Positions 36,281 through 46,131 of a stretch of 64,000 nucleotides of DNA are shown here, piece after piece (position 1 is the stretch's first letter; each line of letters opens with the position of its first letter). The notes below the pieces were generated by a model. The model was not told the origin of the DNA, ran no database searches, and saw only the letters and a list, made by a program, of their open reading frames with translations. A program made the position numbers and the translations under genes. The DNA is taken from positions 709,597 to 773,596 of the forward strand of contig NZ_RBII01000002.1 of NCBI RefSeq assembly GCF_003634015.1. The letters are read 5' to 3'. Origin of the DNA: Litorimonas taeanensis. Lineage in GTDB: Bacteria > Pseudomonadota > Alphaproteobacteria > Caulobacterales > Maricaulaceae.

Positions 36281-38779
36281 ATGGCACCACCTCCTTCCGC
36301 AACGGCAAATGCTGATATGGCATATGACCCTGAGGTTGTGCATGCTATGATGGCGGATTTAGAAGCCTCGCAGATTAATCCTTTCAGGCGCGCTATTTCC
36401 GCACTTATCGTCATTGCGCTCGCTGCTTTTGCACTTTTGGCGGTGATGACCTACAGCCCCTTTGATAGCACCGCTGATACGGCAGGACTGAACGGGGTCC
36501 GCAATGCATTTGGAAGCGGCGGGGCCAGTTTTGCTAACATAATGATGCAAACCTTAGGTCTGGGCACGCTTTTGGCAGCAGGGCTGGCTTTGTTTTCTGG
36601 TGTCCGCGCCCTCTTTCGACCGAAACCCTATAAAAATAAATGGGACCAATTTGGACGTATAGGTTTATGGTTGAGCGCCATTATTTTTGGCGCCGCGACC
36701 TTATCCGCATTTCCTATTCCGCAAGATTGGCCATTAGTAACGGGCATGGGGGGATGGATAGGCGATTTGATATTCTTAAATCTGAAGGCGCTTCTTCTTA
36801 CCTTTAACATCCCTTTTGCGGGCATAATCATTGCGGCTCTAACATTTACACTGGCCATTTTCTGTATTGGCCGATTTATGCGAATTGTGACCAAAGATGT
36901 GTTCGATGTTATGGATGCGGCTGGTTTAGTTTGGGCCTATATCCGTATTTGGATTGATCGTGTGGCGTCTCTTTTGGCGCGTATATTCCGTAAATTATTT
37001 AAGACCGCCTATATTGATGACATTGCTCAGCCTGCGGGAAGGCAGAATTTGTTTCGAGAGAGTATTGCCTCTCCGCCCATGGCGACTGAATCAATGGCTT
37101 CTGATAACGCGGCCTATGCAGCGCCTGTTCATGCGCCAGTTGCCACGCCAGCCCCTGCACCCGCATATGCGGCTCAACCAGATTACGAGACTCCCGTTGT
37201 TAAACCTGCGGCCAAGACAAAACCAAAAGCGGCGAGTAAGTCGAAACCCAAAAAACCTCAATTTAACTTCCCTGACGGGTCAGACTTTGTCTTGCCGGGT
37301 CTAGACCTTTTGAAAACGCCGCCGCCGCGTTCAACGACTCATGACCAAGCCGAATTGGCGCGCCAGTCAGAGCTTTTACACAAAGTCATGGGTGATTATG
37401 GCATTGAGGGTGAAATGGGCGATGTGCGTCCTGGTCCAGTGGTAACTTTATTTGAATTTGAACCCGCACCTGGCGTAAAATCACAACGCGTGATTAATTT
37501 GTCAGATGACATTGCCCGTAACATGTCGGCTCAATCTGCGCGGATTGCTGTCGTACCTGGCCGAAATGCCATGGGCGTCGAAATGCCGAATAAACGCCGT
37601 GAAACGGTTTGGTTAAAGGACATGCTTGCCTCCAAGACTTTCCGTGAATGTGAGGCGTCACTACCGCTTATCATGGGGGAAGACATTGGCGGCGCGCCAT
37701 TTGTAGCTGACCTTGCTAAGATGCCGCATTTGCTCGTCGCAGGTACAACGGGGTCAGGTAAATCCGTTGCCATTAATTCGATGATTTTGTCATTAATGTA
37801 CACGCTGACGCCCGAGCAATGTAAGTTCATTATGATTGACCCAAAAATGCTTGAGCTTTCCGTTTATGATGATGCTCCGCATCTTTTGGCGCCTGTTGTT
37901 ACAGAACCCAAAAAGGCTGTTGTGGCCTTGAAGTGGACGGTACGTGAAATGGAAGACCGTTACCGCAAAATGTCTAAAATCGGCGTTCGAAATATGGCCG
38001 GATTTAATGAAAAAATCGCTGGCTTCAAAGAATCTGGCGAAGTCATGACAAAAACAACGATGACGGGTTATAACAAAGAAACGGGCGAGCCGGAATATGA
38101 AACCGAAGAGCTCGAGTTTGAGCCAATGCCTTATATCGTCGTCATTATTGACGAAATGGCTGACCTAATGATGGTCGCCAAAAAAGACATTGAAGGCTCA
38201 GTTCAACGCCTAGCGCAAATGGCGCGTGCCGCGGGTATTCATATGATTATGGCGACCCAGCGCCCTTCTGTTGATGTGATTACGGGTACAATTAAAGCAA
38301 ACTTCCCAACACGGGTCTCATTCCGCGTTGGATCGAAAATCGACAGCCGTACAATTTTAGGCGAGCAAGGTGCAGAGCAATTATTGGGTAATGGCGACAT
38401 GCTTTACATGGGAACGGGGCGACCTCGTCGTTTCCACGGACCATTTGTGTCGGATGGAGAGGTCGAACGCATTTCTGAATTTGTCAAAGCGCAAGGCGCG
38501 CCAAGCTATCTAGAAGATATTACAACGGAACGCGAAGAGGCGCCCGAGGATCCAAAACTCGCAGGTGGCGGATCAGAAGGCGGGTCGCTCTTTGATCAGG
38601 CTGTGGCTATTGTCGCGCGTGACCGCAAAGCTTCAACAAGCTACATCCAAAGAAAACTCTCTATTGGGTATAACCGCGCCGCTGACCTGATTGAACGCAT
38701 GGAAGGTGAGGGCATGATTGGGCCAAGTGGGGCAGGGGGTAAGCGCGATATATTCTTGCCAGAAGAAGAAGCCTTTTAA
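36281..38779 (+). CDS. ftsK: DNA translocase FtsK
   Basis: FtsK couples chromosome segregation to division: the N-terminal part anchors it at the septum and the C-terminal motor pumps DNA towards dif. Four transmembrane segments lie in residues ~35-195, then an Ala/Pro-rich linker to about 335, the motor with Walker A GTTGSGKS near 488-495, Walker B VVIIDEMADLM, and a gamma winged-helix domain (LFDQAVAIVARDRKASTSYIQRKLSIGYNRA) that reads KOPS. At 832 residues the length is normal for alphaproteobacteria. The upstream gap contains a CtrA-like half site, a GANTC site and one DnaA-box-like 9-mer. Confidence 0.97.
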   Translation: MAPPPSATANADMAYDPEVVHAMMADLEASQINPFRRAISALIVIALAAFALLAVMTYSPFDSTADTAGLNGVRNAFGSGGASFANIMMQTLGLGTLLAAGLALFSGVRALFRPKPYKNKWDQFGRIGLWLSAIIFGAATLSAFPIPQDWPLVTGMGGWIGDLIFLNLKALLLTFNIPFAGIIIAALTFTLAIFCIGRFMRIVTKDVFDVMDAAGLVWAYIRIWIDRVASLLARIFRKLFKTAYIDDIAQPAGRQNLFRESIASPPMATESMASDNAAYAAPVHAPVATPAPAPAYAAQPDYETPVVKPAAKTKPKAASKSKPKKPQFNFPDGSDFVLPGLDLLKTPPPRSTTHDQAELARQSELLHKVMGDYGIEGEMGDVRPGPVVTLFEFEPAPGVKSQRVINLSDDIARNMSAQSARIAVVPGRNAMGVEMPNKRRETVWLKDMLASKTFRECEASLPLIMGEDIGGAPFVADLAKMPHLLVAGTTGSGKSVAINSMILSLMYTLTPEQCKFIMIDPKMLELSVYDDAPHLLAPVVTEPKKAVVALKWTVREMEDRYRKMSKIGVRNMAGFNEKIAGFKESGEVMTKTTMTGYNKETGEPEYETEELEFEPMPYIVVIIDEMADLMMVAKKDIEGSVQRLAQMARAAGIHMIMATQRPSVDVITGTIKANFPTRVSFRVGSKIDSRTILGEQGAEQLLGNGDMLYMGTGRPRRFHGPFVSDGEVERISEFVKAQGAPSYLEDITTEREEAPEDPKLAGGGSEGGSLFDQAVAIVARDRKASTSYIQRKLSIGYNRAADLIERMEGEGMIGPSGAGGKRDIFLPEEEAF

Positions 38780-38881
38780 GGCGTCATTCTCTTTTAAAGG
38801 ATTGGCCCTGTCCTATACGGCCCTATCTGGCCTTGACCTCTATGGTTTTGATAGTCTTATCTTTGTTTGTGATTGTTCCTT

Positions 38882-39400
38882 ATGACCCAAATTATTCTTG
38901 AAACGCCGCGTCTTATTCTCCGCGAAATTGATATCGATAAGGATATTAATGCTTGGCACGATATGATGACAGACGAAGAAACTGTGCGATATATTGGTGG
39001 GCAGACAATGGACCGCGCGGGCGCGTGGCGACAAATGGCGACGGTTATTGGGCATCAAAAGGTTCGGGGTTATGGATTTTGGTCAGTTATTGAAAAATCC
39101 AGTGGTGAGTTTGTTGGCCGCGTAGGGCCCTGGTTCCCTGAGGGTTGGCCAGAGCCCGAGATAGGGTGGACAATTCATCGGAATCACACACGAAAAGGCT
39201 ATGCAAAAGAGGCAGGCGCCGCCTGTGTAAAGTATGTTTTTAACACGTTGTCTTGGCGGCGGGTTATCCATGTTATTGCAGAAGATAATGTGGCATCGAT
39301 TAAAACAGCAGAGGCGATTGGATCAAAGTTTTTATATTCTATTGATCATTTGCCGCCCTTTGGTGATGTAAAGTGCCTTGCTTATGGTCAGGTGAAATAA
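38882..39400 (+). CDS. GNAT-family N-acetyltransferase (RimJ/RimL-like)
   Basis: The 172-residue product starts ETPRLILREIDIDKDINAWHDMM, a standard Acetyltransf_3 opening, and carries the acetyl-CoA-binding segment RNHTRKGYAKEAGAA with VIAEDNVASIKTAEAIGSKF near the end. Members acetylate ribosomal-protein N-termini or small amines; the substrate here is unknown. A TTG at 38873 is in frame, but the ATG at 38882 fits the family start. It converges on the LytTR regulator gene with 19 bases between stops and follows ftsK by about 100 bases. Confidence 0.85.
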   Translation: MTQIILETPRLILREIDIDKDINAWHDMMTDEETVRYIGGQTMDRAGAWRQMATVIGHQKVRGYGFWSVIEKSSGEFVGRVGPWFPEGWPEPEIGWTIHRNHTRKGYAKEAGAACVKYVFNTLSWRRVIHVIAEDNVASIKTAEAIGSKFLYSIDHLPPFGDVKCLAYGQVK

Positions 39401-39419
39401 CGCTACAAGCCGAAAACTG

Positions 39420-40142
39420 TCAAATCCAACCTGCTTCTTTAACGGCTTTAGAACCATTTCGGCTGACGGGGGCCGTGTTGGCATTTTTTAAAGTCAGAAT
39501 GATTTTACCGTTTTTGCGCACAATGCTTTCGACGCCTGCTTTAGCGACCCACCATGAACGATGTGTTTGAACCCCGTTCAGAGGGTGGGTTTCTTTGATG
39601 GCATCAGACAGACGCATTAAAACCATTTCATCCCCTTTATCGGTATGGATGCGAACATAGTGATCTTCGGCGCTGAGGGCATAAATCTCGGCTTCTCTTA
39701 AATTATAAGGCAAGCGCTCTAGCAGTGCAGACCTTTGCGGTTCGGCGTAGATAGGCGTTGTTTGTGTCTTTGAGGCTTTCAAAAGCGCGCCGATAAAACA
39801 AATAACAATACCGATGACCCAAACATAGAAAGCTGTCAGGAGTAAGCCTTTAAGTGTATATTGTGGGAAGGCTAAGAGCATCGTTGCGCAAACAAAGATA
39901 GTCGCGCCTATCGATTGACCGAATGTGAGTTGCCATAGATTCAAACGCCATTTGAAGTGGGTTGACATATAATCAACGAGGCCTGCGCCTAATCCCCCTG
40001 CGACGCACAGACCAATCCAATAAATGGCGCTTTTTAAAAAGGGCAGGTGGCTCGTACCGAATGGCCCTAATATGCTCAATACAATGCCGGCTATGATCGA
40101 GGTGAGTAATAAGGGGTAAAGTTTTTTGACTAAGGCTTTCAC
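39420..40142 (-). CDS. Membrane-bound LytTR-family transcription regulator
   Basis: Four hydrophobic segments in residues ~10-125 are followed by a cytoplasmic LytTR DNA-binding domain (about 140-225) with REAEIYALSAEDHYVRIHTDKGDEMVLMRLSDAI and THRSWWVAKAGVESI. There is no receiver domain, so the membrane part may sense the signal or be held by a partner. The start is GTG at 40142 or TTG at 40145; AAGGGG precedes both. It is divergent from a small membrane protein gene; two palindromes lie between them and are good operator candidates. Confidence 0.85.
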   Translation of the reverse strand: MKALVKKLYPLLLTSIIAGIVLSILGPFGTSHLPFLKSAIYWIGLCVAGGLGAGLVDYMSTHFKWRLNLWQLTFGQSIGATIFVCATMLLAFPQYTLKGLLLTAFYVWVIGIVICFIGALLKASKTQTTPIYAEPQRSALLERLPYNLREAEIYALSAEDHYVRIHTDKGDEMVLMRLSDAIKETHPLNGVQTHRSWWVAKAGVESIVRKNGKIILTLKNANTAPVSRNGSKAVKEAGWI

Positions 40143-40169
40143 CAAAAACGGCCCCTTCAGGATGAGTTA

Positions 40170-40237
40170 TTCACGTATCGTGAACGGATAAGATAATGTT
40201 TTCAAGCCTAAACCTACGACCTTTCACGATGCGTGAG
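40170..40237. promoter_or_regulatory. Twin palindromes between LytTR regulator and membrane protein genes
   Basis: TTCACGTATCGTGAA (40170-40184) is a perfect 6+3+6 palindrome. TTCACGATGCGTGAG (40223-40237) repeats it with one arm mismatch. Their centres are 53 bases apart, about five DNA turns, which would place two bound proteins on the same face. CCGTTCACG and CCGTTCGCG occur at the edges on opposite strands and are close to LytTR half-sites. Confidence 0.5.
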
Positions 40238-40365
40238 TGGAAGGCATTGACCGTTCGCGAATTATCGGCGCGGTTTGGCGCAATCCGCCTTTCAGGCAAA
40301 AAATTTCTAGACATTATAGTCATCAGAAGAACGACAGCGAGCAAATGAGCGTAAGGAAGATAGCT

Positions 40366-40758
40366 ATGAATTGGGAATATTTTACACAGGTGAGTTTTGC
40401 CATTCAGGTACATATAATTGTGGCGTTTATCGCTTTGACACTGGGCATAATTATGTTTGTGCGCAGAAAAGGGACGGGATCTCATAAAGTGATAGGCCGT
40501 GTATTTGCCGTCATGATGTTTCTTGCCGCATTGTCTGCTGTATTTATCCGAGAAATTAATGAAGGCCGCTTTTCATGGATACATATATTCGTGCCCGTCA
40601 CATTTTTTGCTTTGTTTGAAACTTTTTATTATATCCGAAAGGGAAACTTGAAAGGCCATAAACGTGCTGTAAAGGGGTTGTTCTTTGGTGCCTTGCTAAT
40701 TCCGGGTGCATTTTCTTTCATGCCTGGCCGGACAATGTGGATGATATTCTTTGCATAA
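40366..40758 (+). CDS. Small DUF2306-like membrane protein
   Basis: A 130-residue protein with four hydrophobic segments. His16 in VSFAIQVHIIVAFIALTLG, the HKVIGRVFAVMMFLAALSAVFI segment and the conserved GHKRAVKGLFFGALLIPGAFSFMPGR agree with DUF2306-type membrane proteins of unknown function, which carry conserved His residues. The start at 40366 is chosen because AAGGAAG lies 6 bases before it; longer in-frame starts give an unlikely extension through the palindrome region. It is divergent from the LytTR gene and is the obvious regulatory target. Confidence 0.75.
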   Translation: MNWEYFTQVSFAIQVHIIVAFIALTLGIIMFVRRKGTGSHKVIGRVFAVMMFLAALSAVFIREINEGRFSWIHIFVPVTFFALFETFYYIRKGNLKGHKRAVKGLFFGALLIPGAFSFMPGRTMWMIFFA

Positions 40759-40865
40759 AACACCCGTAATTAGCGGTTAAACCATAGGGTTGAATGAAAA
40801 GGCTTAATTTTCGGCCCTAACGGCCTTAATCGACGGTTGCGGGGGGCGTCTGCACCCATTATATG

Positions 40866-40907
40866 AGTTACGATTTTTGGCACATTTGGGTGCCATGTCT
40901 TGTAACT
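40866..40907. promoter_or_regulatory. Nested dyad upstream of sucC
   Basis: Outer arms AGTTAC (40866-40871) and GTAACT (40902-40907) enclose inner arms GGCAC (40879-40883) and GTGCC (40890-40894). Both connecting spacers are exactly 7 bases and the centre is 6 bases. The symmetric 42-base unit ends 22 bases before the sucC start, so it may be an operator or a leader RNA hairpin controlling the suc operon. Confidence 0.5.
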
Positions 40908-40929
40908 TTTAACAAGCGGACACGACTTC

Positions 40930-42123
40930 ATGAACATTCACGAATATCAGGGCAAGGCTGTCCTTAAGGAAATTGGCGCGCCTGTCTCCAAAGGGGTGGC
41001 TATTTTTGACGCCTCCGAAGCAAAAGCCGCTGCAGAGTCTTTGGGCGGCCCTCTATGGGTGGTGAAATCTCAGATTCATGCCGGCGGTCGTGGTAAAGGT
41101 ACATTTATAGGCGCTCCTAAGGATGCCAAAGGCGGGGTGCGTTTGGCGTTCTCAGTCGACGAAGTTGTTAAAAATGCAGAAGAAATGCTTGGTAGCTATC
41201 TTGTGACCGCGCAAACGTCTGATGAAGGTAAGCAAGTTAACCGTCTTTATATCGAAGATGGGTCCGATATCGAAACAGAGCTTTACCTCTCTATCATTAT
41301 TAACCGCGAAACATCGCGCGTCTCTTTTATCGTCTCGACTGAAGGCGGTATGGATATTGAGGCTGTGGCGCATGACACACCAGAAAAAGTTATCAACTTT
41401 GACGTTGATCCTGCGACAGGCTTTATGCCGCATCATGGCCGTACACTAGCAAAGGCGTTGGGCTTGTCAGGCGATCTGGCAAAGCAAGCCAATAAGCTTG
41501 GCCGCACATTATATAATGGCTTCCTTGCCAAAGACATGAGCATGTTGGAAATCAACCCGCTCATCGTTACTGAAGACGGCCGTCTTCACTGTTTGGACGC
41601 GAAAATCAGTTTTGATGAAAATGCTCTATATCGTCACCCAGACGTTCAAGAACTTCGCGACATTACCGAAGAAGACTCCAAAGAAACCGAAGCTAAGAAA
41701 TATGACCTGTCCTATGTGGCCCTCGACGGCAATATTGGCTGTATGGTGAATGGCGCGGGTCTGGCTATGTCAACAATGGACATCATCAAGCTTTATGGTG
41801 CAGAGCCAGCCAACTTCCTCGATGTAGGCGGCGGCGCGACAAAAGAAAACATTGTGGCGGCGTTCAAAATTTTGACATCAGACGCCAAGGTAGAGGGTAT
41901 TTTGATCAATATCTTTGGCGGCATTATGAAATGTGACGTTATCGCCCAAGGTACAGTGGATGCGGTTAAAGAGGTTGGTCTCGAAGTGCCGCTTGTGGTT
42001 CGCCTTGAGGGTACAAATGTCGAAGCCGGGAAGAAAATTATCAATGAAAGTGGCTTAAATGTCATCGCCGCTGATGACCTTGATGATGCAGCGCAAAAGA
42101 TTGTCGCTGCAGTTAAAGCATAA
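40930..42123 (+). CDS. sucC: Succinyl-CoA synthetase beta subunit (ADP-forming type)
   Basis: SucC supplies the nucleotide-binding ATP-grasp domain of the TCA enzyme converting succinyl-CoA to succinate with substrate-level phosphorylation. [41 protein letters not shown] and [21 protein letters not shown] are family signatures, with [18 protein letters not shown] in the C-terminal half. At 397 residues it is full length. It heads the plus-strand sucC-D-A-B cluster, 30 bases before sucD. Confidence 0.98.
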   Translation: MNIHEYQGKAVLKEIGAPVSKGVAIFDASEAKAAAESLGGPLWVVKSQIHAGGRGKGTFIGAPKDAKGGVRLAFSVDEVVKNAEEMLGSYLVTAQTSDEGKQVNRLYIEDGSDIETELYLSIIINRETSRVSFIVSTEGGMDIEAVAHDTPEKVINFDVDPATGFMPHHGRTLAKALGLSGDLAKQANKLGRTLYNGFLAKDMSMLEINPLIVTEDGRLHCLDAKISFDENALYRHPDVQELRDITEEDSKETEAKKYDLSYVALDGNIGCMVNGAGLAMSTMDIIKLYGAEPANFLDVGGGATKENIVAAFKILTSDAKVEGILINIFGGIMKCDVIAQGTVDAVKEVGLEVPLVVRLEGTNVEAGKKIINESGLNVIAADDLDDAAQKIVAAVKA

Positions 42124-42153
42124 GCCCGAAGATAATTAAAAAGAGATATTTAA

Positions 42154-43041
42154 ATGTCAGTATTAATTAATAAAGATACCAAGATTATCACACAGGGTAT
42201 GACGGGTAAAACCGGCACCTTCCATACGGAACAAGCGCTTGCTTATTACAACACGAAAATGGTTGGCGGCGTTACTCCAGGCAAAGGCGGCACCGAGCAT
42301 ATCGGCCTGCCAAACTTTGACACGGTAGCCGAAGCGAAACATGTGACAGGGGCTACAGCGTCAGTCATTTATGTTCCGCCGCCCTTCGCAGCCGATTCAA
42401 TTCTTGAGGCGATTGATGCAGAGATGGAGCTTATTATTGCCATTACGGAAGGGATTCCTGTTGCAGATATGATTCCTGTGAAACGCGCTTTGCAGGGCTC
42501 CAAATCTCGCTTAATCGGACCAAACTGTCCTGGGGTTCTAACACCAGAAGAGTGTAAGATTGGTATTATGCCCGGTAAAATCTTCAAAAAAGGGACTTGC
42601 GGCGTGGTTTCACGTTCAGGCACGCTCACTTACGAAGCTGTTTACCAAACATCTCAAGTTGGGCTCGGTCAAACAACAGCAATTGGTATTGGCGGTGACC
42701 CGATTAACGGCACAAATTTCATCGATTGTCTTGAGCTCTTCCTTAATGATGATGACACAAAGCAAATCATCATGATTGGCGAAATTGGTGGTTCAGCCGA
42801 AGAAGAAGCCGCGGAATATATTGCGCATATGGCCAAGAAGGGCATTAAAAAGCCTATGGTTGGATTTATTGCTGGGCGTACTGCGCCTCCTGGCCGAACA
42901 ATGGGCCATGCTGGGGCGATTGTTTCTGGCGGTAAAGGCGGTGCAGAGGACAAAATTTCAGCAATGGAAGCTGCTGGCATACGTGTTTCAGACTCTCCTG
43001 CGAAATTGGGCGTTACCATGATGGAAGTCTTGAACGGGTAA
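42154..43041 (+). CDS. sucD: Succinyl-CoA synthetase alpha subunit
   Basis: SucD binds CoA and carries the phosphorylated His (His252 in [17 protein letters not shown]). The N-terminal [21 protein letters not shown] and [21 protein letters not shown] are standard. At 295 residues it is full length. A 13-bp hairpin follows its stop before sucA, so its expression relative to sucA may be adjusted there. Confidence 0.98.
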   Translation: MSVLINKDTKIITQGMTGKTGTFHTEQALAYYNTKMVGGVTPGKGGTEHIGLPNFDTVAEAKHVTGATASVIYVPPPFAADSILEAIDAEMELIIAITEGIPVADMIPVKRALQGSKSRLIGPNCPGVLTPEECKIGIMPGKIFKKGTCGVVSRSGTLTYEAVYQTSQVGLGQTTAIGIGGDPINGTNFIDCLELFLNDDDTKQIIMIGEIGGSAEEEAAEYIAHMAKKGIKKPMVGFIAGRTAPPGRTMGHAGAIVSGGKGGAEDKISAMEAAGIRVSDSPAKLGVTMMEVLNG

Positions 43042-43064
43042 CCCATTAGTATTTAAGAACATTG

Positions 43065-43098
43065 TTAAGGTGTAGGGGGTATTAACCCTATACCTTAA
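43065..43098 (+). other. Long hairpin between sucD and sucA
   Basis: TTAAGGTGTAGGG (43065-43077) and CCCTATACCTTAA (43086-43098) form a 13-bp stem with one G-U pair and an 8-base loop. Only a weak T-rich tail follows, so partial termination, processing or mRNA stabilisation are more likely than full termination. It ends 29 bases before the sucA start and does not cover the sucA ribosome-binding site. Confidence 0.6.
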
Positions 43099-43127
43099 TT
43101 TAAAACCTAAGACCCAGAGGTCGAATC

Positions 43128-46094
43128 ATGGCTGACAAGAGCCGTTCTGAGCAAAACCAAGAATTCTTGGACACTCTTTTTTTAGATGGCGGGAATGCCG
43201 CTTATCTGGAACAAATGCAGGCGCTCTATGCGCGCAATCCTAATTCTGTTGATGCGAGTTGGCGCGAATATTTTGCTGCGCTTGATGAAGATCGCACCAA
43301 TGCACAGCATGTAGCTGATGGCCCAGCGTGGAAAAAAGCGAATTGGCCTCTTGCTGAAAATGGTGAGCTTACATCTGCCCTAACGGGGGATTGGGGCGCA
43401 GACCCTGAGCTTGCGGCCAAAGCTGTGGCGAAGGCTAACCCGAATTTGACCACGGATGAGGTTCAACAAGCCGCAAAGGATTCCATTGCCGCTCTGATGC
43501 TCATCCGGGCTTATCGCGTTCGGGGGCATTGCATCGCGGATTTAGACCCGCTTGGATTGTCAAAGTCAGGGGCGCATCCCGAACTTGATCCAGCGACCTA
43601 TGGTTTCAGCCCGTCCGATATGGACCGCGATATATTTATCGATGGCGTTTTGGGGCTTGAATATGCATCCTTAAGCCAAATTGTAGAGATTTTACGCCGC
43701 ACATATTGCTCGACGCTTGGGGTGCAATTCACCCATGTATCTAATCCCGAAGAGAAAGCTTGGATTCAAGAGCGCCTTGAAGGCCCTGAAAAAGAGATTA
43801 GTTTTTCTAAAGAAGGTCGTCTTGCGATTTTACAAAAATTAATCGAAGGCGAAGCTTTTGAGCAATTAATTCATAAGCGCTACCCAGGAACAAAACGCTT
43901 TGGTATTGACGGCGCGGAGAGTCTGCTCCCTGCCTTAGAGCAAATTATCAAGCGCGGTGGCCAGCTCGGACTAAAAGACATCAATTTCGGGATGCCGCAT
44001 AGAGGGCGGCTGAATGTCATGGCGTCAGTCATGCAAAAACCCTATTCTGCCATTTTTTATGAGTTCTTAGGCGGCGTAGCCTCAGGCGGCGAAAGCTATG
44101 GATCCGGCGATGTAAAATACCATTTAGGCGTATCAGATGATCGCGAATTTGATGGAAATTCCGTACATTTGTCTTTGGCGCCAAACCCATCTCACCTTGA
44201 GGTTGTAGGCCCTGTCGTCATGGGTAAAACTCGCGCCAAACAACAAATGGCCTCGGGTACTTATCAGTCCCATAAACCTGAAGAGGTTATGGCTGTTATC
44301 CTTCATGGGGATTCAGCCTTTGCGGGTCAGGGCGTTGTTATGGAGAGCTTTCAGCTCTCACAATTACAAGGTTACCGGACAGGCGGCACCATTCATGTTA
44401 TCGTAAATAACCAAATTGGATTTACAACAACACCAGACGAATATCGTTCGGGACAATATTGTTCTGATGTCGCCTTTATGGTTGAGGCCCCAGTTTTTCA
44501 CGTCAATGGTGATGACCCTGAAGCGGTCGTTTTCGCGGCGCGGGTTGCAACAGAGTACCGTCAAAAATTTGGCAAAGATGTTGTCCTCGATATCGTATGT
44601 TATCGCCGTTATGGGCATAATGAGGGAGATGACCCTTCCTTCACCCAGCCAATTATGTACAGCAAAATTGGCGACATGCCGAGCACGATGAATAAATATG
44701 CGCAGCGCCTGATTGCTCAAGGTGATCTTACAGAAGCTGAACATACAAAGCGTGTTGACGATTTTTATGGGTATCTTGATACAGAATTTGACAAAGCAAA
44801 AACCTATGAAACCAAACAACCTGATTGGCTGCAAGGGGTTTGGCAGGGCTTAAGCTTACCGACTGAAAAAGATGGCAAGCGCGTCGGCGAAACCAGTGTT
44901 AAGTTGGAGCAGTTAAAAGAAATCGGCACCAAAGTAACCACTATTCCGAACAGCGTTAATATTCACCGTACGTTGAAACGTATCATAAAAGCCCGAGCAG
45001 AAAAAATTGCCTCTGGTATTAATATTGACTGGGGTCTGGCCGAGCATCTGGCTTTTGGGACACTTGTTCTAGAGGGGCACCCTGTACGTCTTTCTGGACA
45101 AGATTCTGAACGCGGAACCTTCTCTCAACGGCAATCTAACTTTGTCGACCAAAAGACAGAAGAAAAATATACACCGCTAAACCACTTGGACAACAATCAA
45201 GAATATTATCAAGTGCTGAACTCTCATCTTTCAGAGGAAGCTGTTCTGGGTTTTGAATATGGGTTCTCGACAGCCGCGCCTAAAGCTCTGACGATTTGGG
45301 AAGCGCAATTTGGCGATTTTGCCAATGGTGCGCAGGTCATGGTTGATCAATTTATTTCGAGCGCAGAACAAAAATGGCTACGTATGTCGGGCCTCGTCAT
45401 GCTCTTGCCTCATGGTTATGAAGGGCAAGGTCCTGAGCATAGTTCGGCGCGACTAGAGCGTTATTTGCAGATGTGCGCTGAAGACAATATGCAGGTCACT
45501 AATATTTCAACACCCGCAAATTATTTCCACGCCCTTCGCCGTCAGGTGAAACGCCACTTCCGAAAACCGCTTATTAATATGAGCCCTAAAAGCTTGCTTC
45601 GGCATAAGCTGTGCGTCTCAACCTTAGAAGAAATGGCAGAAGGTAGCGAGTTCCACAGAGTCTTGTGGGATGATGCGGAATATCGCCCTGAATCCACTGA
45701 AATTAAGCTTGCCTCTGATTCAAAAATTCGCCGCGTAATTTTGTGTTCTGGTAAAGTGTATTACGATCTATTCGAGGAAAGAGAGAGGCTGAATATTAAT
45801 GATGTTTATCTTTTGCGAGTAGAGCAATTCTTCCCTTACCCTGATGATGCTATTCAGGCTGAATTGAAGCGATTTAAAAACGCGGAAATGATGTGGGTGC
45901 AAGAAGAGCCAAAGAACATGGGCGCTTGGACATTTATCAACCCATTCGTAGAAGAAAGCTTGATAGCTATAAAAGCAAAGAACACGCGTTTACGATATGT
46001 TGGCCGCGTGGCCGCAGCCTCGACAGCGACAGGTATTTCTGCGAAACATAAAAAAGAACAACAAGCCTTGCTCGACGACGCCTTTGCGAAGTAG
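43128..46094 (+). CDS. sucA: 2-oxoglutarate dehydrogenase E1 component
   Basis: SucA is the thiamine-diphosphate decarboxylase of the 2-oxoglutarate dehydrogenase complex. The N-terminal E2/E3-binding helix (EFLDTLFLDGGNAAYLEQMQ) is present, then KRFGIDGAESLLPALEQII, the HGDSAFAGQGVVMESFQLSQL and NNQIGFTT segments around the cofactor, and the C-terminal transketolase part (HGYEGQGPEHSSARLERYLQ). At 988 residues it is the usual length. It follows sucD after 86 bases, an order (CD before AB) common in alphaproteobacteria. AGAGG precedes the ATG. Confidence 0.98.
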   Translation: MADKSRSEQNQEFLDTLFLDGGNAAYLEQMQALYARNPNSVDASWREYFAALDEDRTNAQHVADGPAWKKANWPLAENGELTSALTGDWGADPELAAKAVAKANPNLTTDEVQQAAKDSIAALMLIRAYRVRGHCIADLDPLGLSKSGAHPELDPATYGFSPSDMDRDIFIDGVLGLEYASLSQIVEILRRTYCSTLGVQFTHVSNPEEKAWIQERLEGPEKEISFSKEGRLAILQKLIEGEAFEQLIHKRYPGTKRFGIDGAESLLPALEQIIKRGGQLGLKDINFGMPHRGRLNVMASVMQKPYSAIFYEFLGGVASGGESYGSGDVKYHLGVSDDREFDGNSVHLSLAPNPSHLEVVGPVVMGKTRAKQQMASGTYQSHKPEEVMAVILHGDSAFAGQGVVMESFQLSQLQGYRTGGTIHVIVNNQIGFTTTPDEYRSGQYCSDVAFMVEAPVFHVNGDDPEAVVFAARVATEYRQKFGKDVVLDIVCYRRYGHNEGDDPSFTQPIMYSKIGDMPSTMNKYAQRLIAQGDLTEAEHTKRVDDFYGYLDTEFDKAKTYETKQPDWLQGVWQGLSLPTEKDGKRVGETSVKLEQLKEIGTKVTTIPNSVNIHRTLKRIIKARAEKIASGINIDWGLAEHLAFGTLVLEGHPVRLSGQDSERGTFSQRQSNFVDQKTEEKYTPLNHLDNNQEYYQVLNSHLSEEAVLGFEYGFSTAAPKALTIWEAQFGDFANGAQVMVDQFISSAEQKWLRMSGLVMLLPHGYEGQGPEHSSARLERYLQMCAEDNMQVTNISTPANYFHALRRQVKRHFRKPLINMSPKSLLRHKLCVSTLEEMAEGSEFHRVLWDDAEYRPESTEIKLASDSKIRRVILCSGKVYYDLFEERERLNINDVYLLRVEQFFPYPDDAIQAELKRFKNAEMMWVQEEPKNMGAWTFINPFVEESLIAIKAKNTRLRYVGRVAAASTATGISAKHKKEQQALLDDAFAK

Positions 46095-46131
46095 TGAATA
46101 AAGCGCACAACTGGAAAAAAGTAAGTTCAAT

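Noticed and set aside
38873-38881. TTG start giving a three-residue longer GNAT protein; similar TTG/GTG extensions at mutS, corC, phoH and miaB
   Set aside because: In each case an ATG lies close downstream where family similarity begins. The non-ATG options lack better ribosome-binding sites.
43050-43100. CtrA box in the sucD-sucA gap (TTAA ... TTAA)
   Set aside because: The spacing is 9 bases, not 7, and the bases belong to the 13-bp hairpin.
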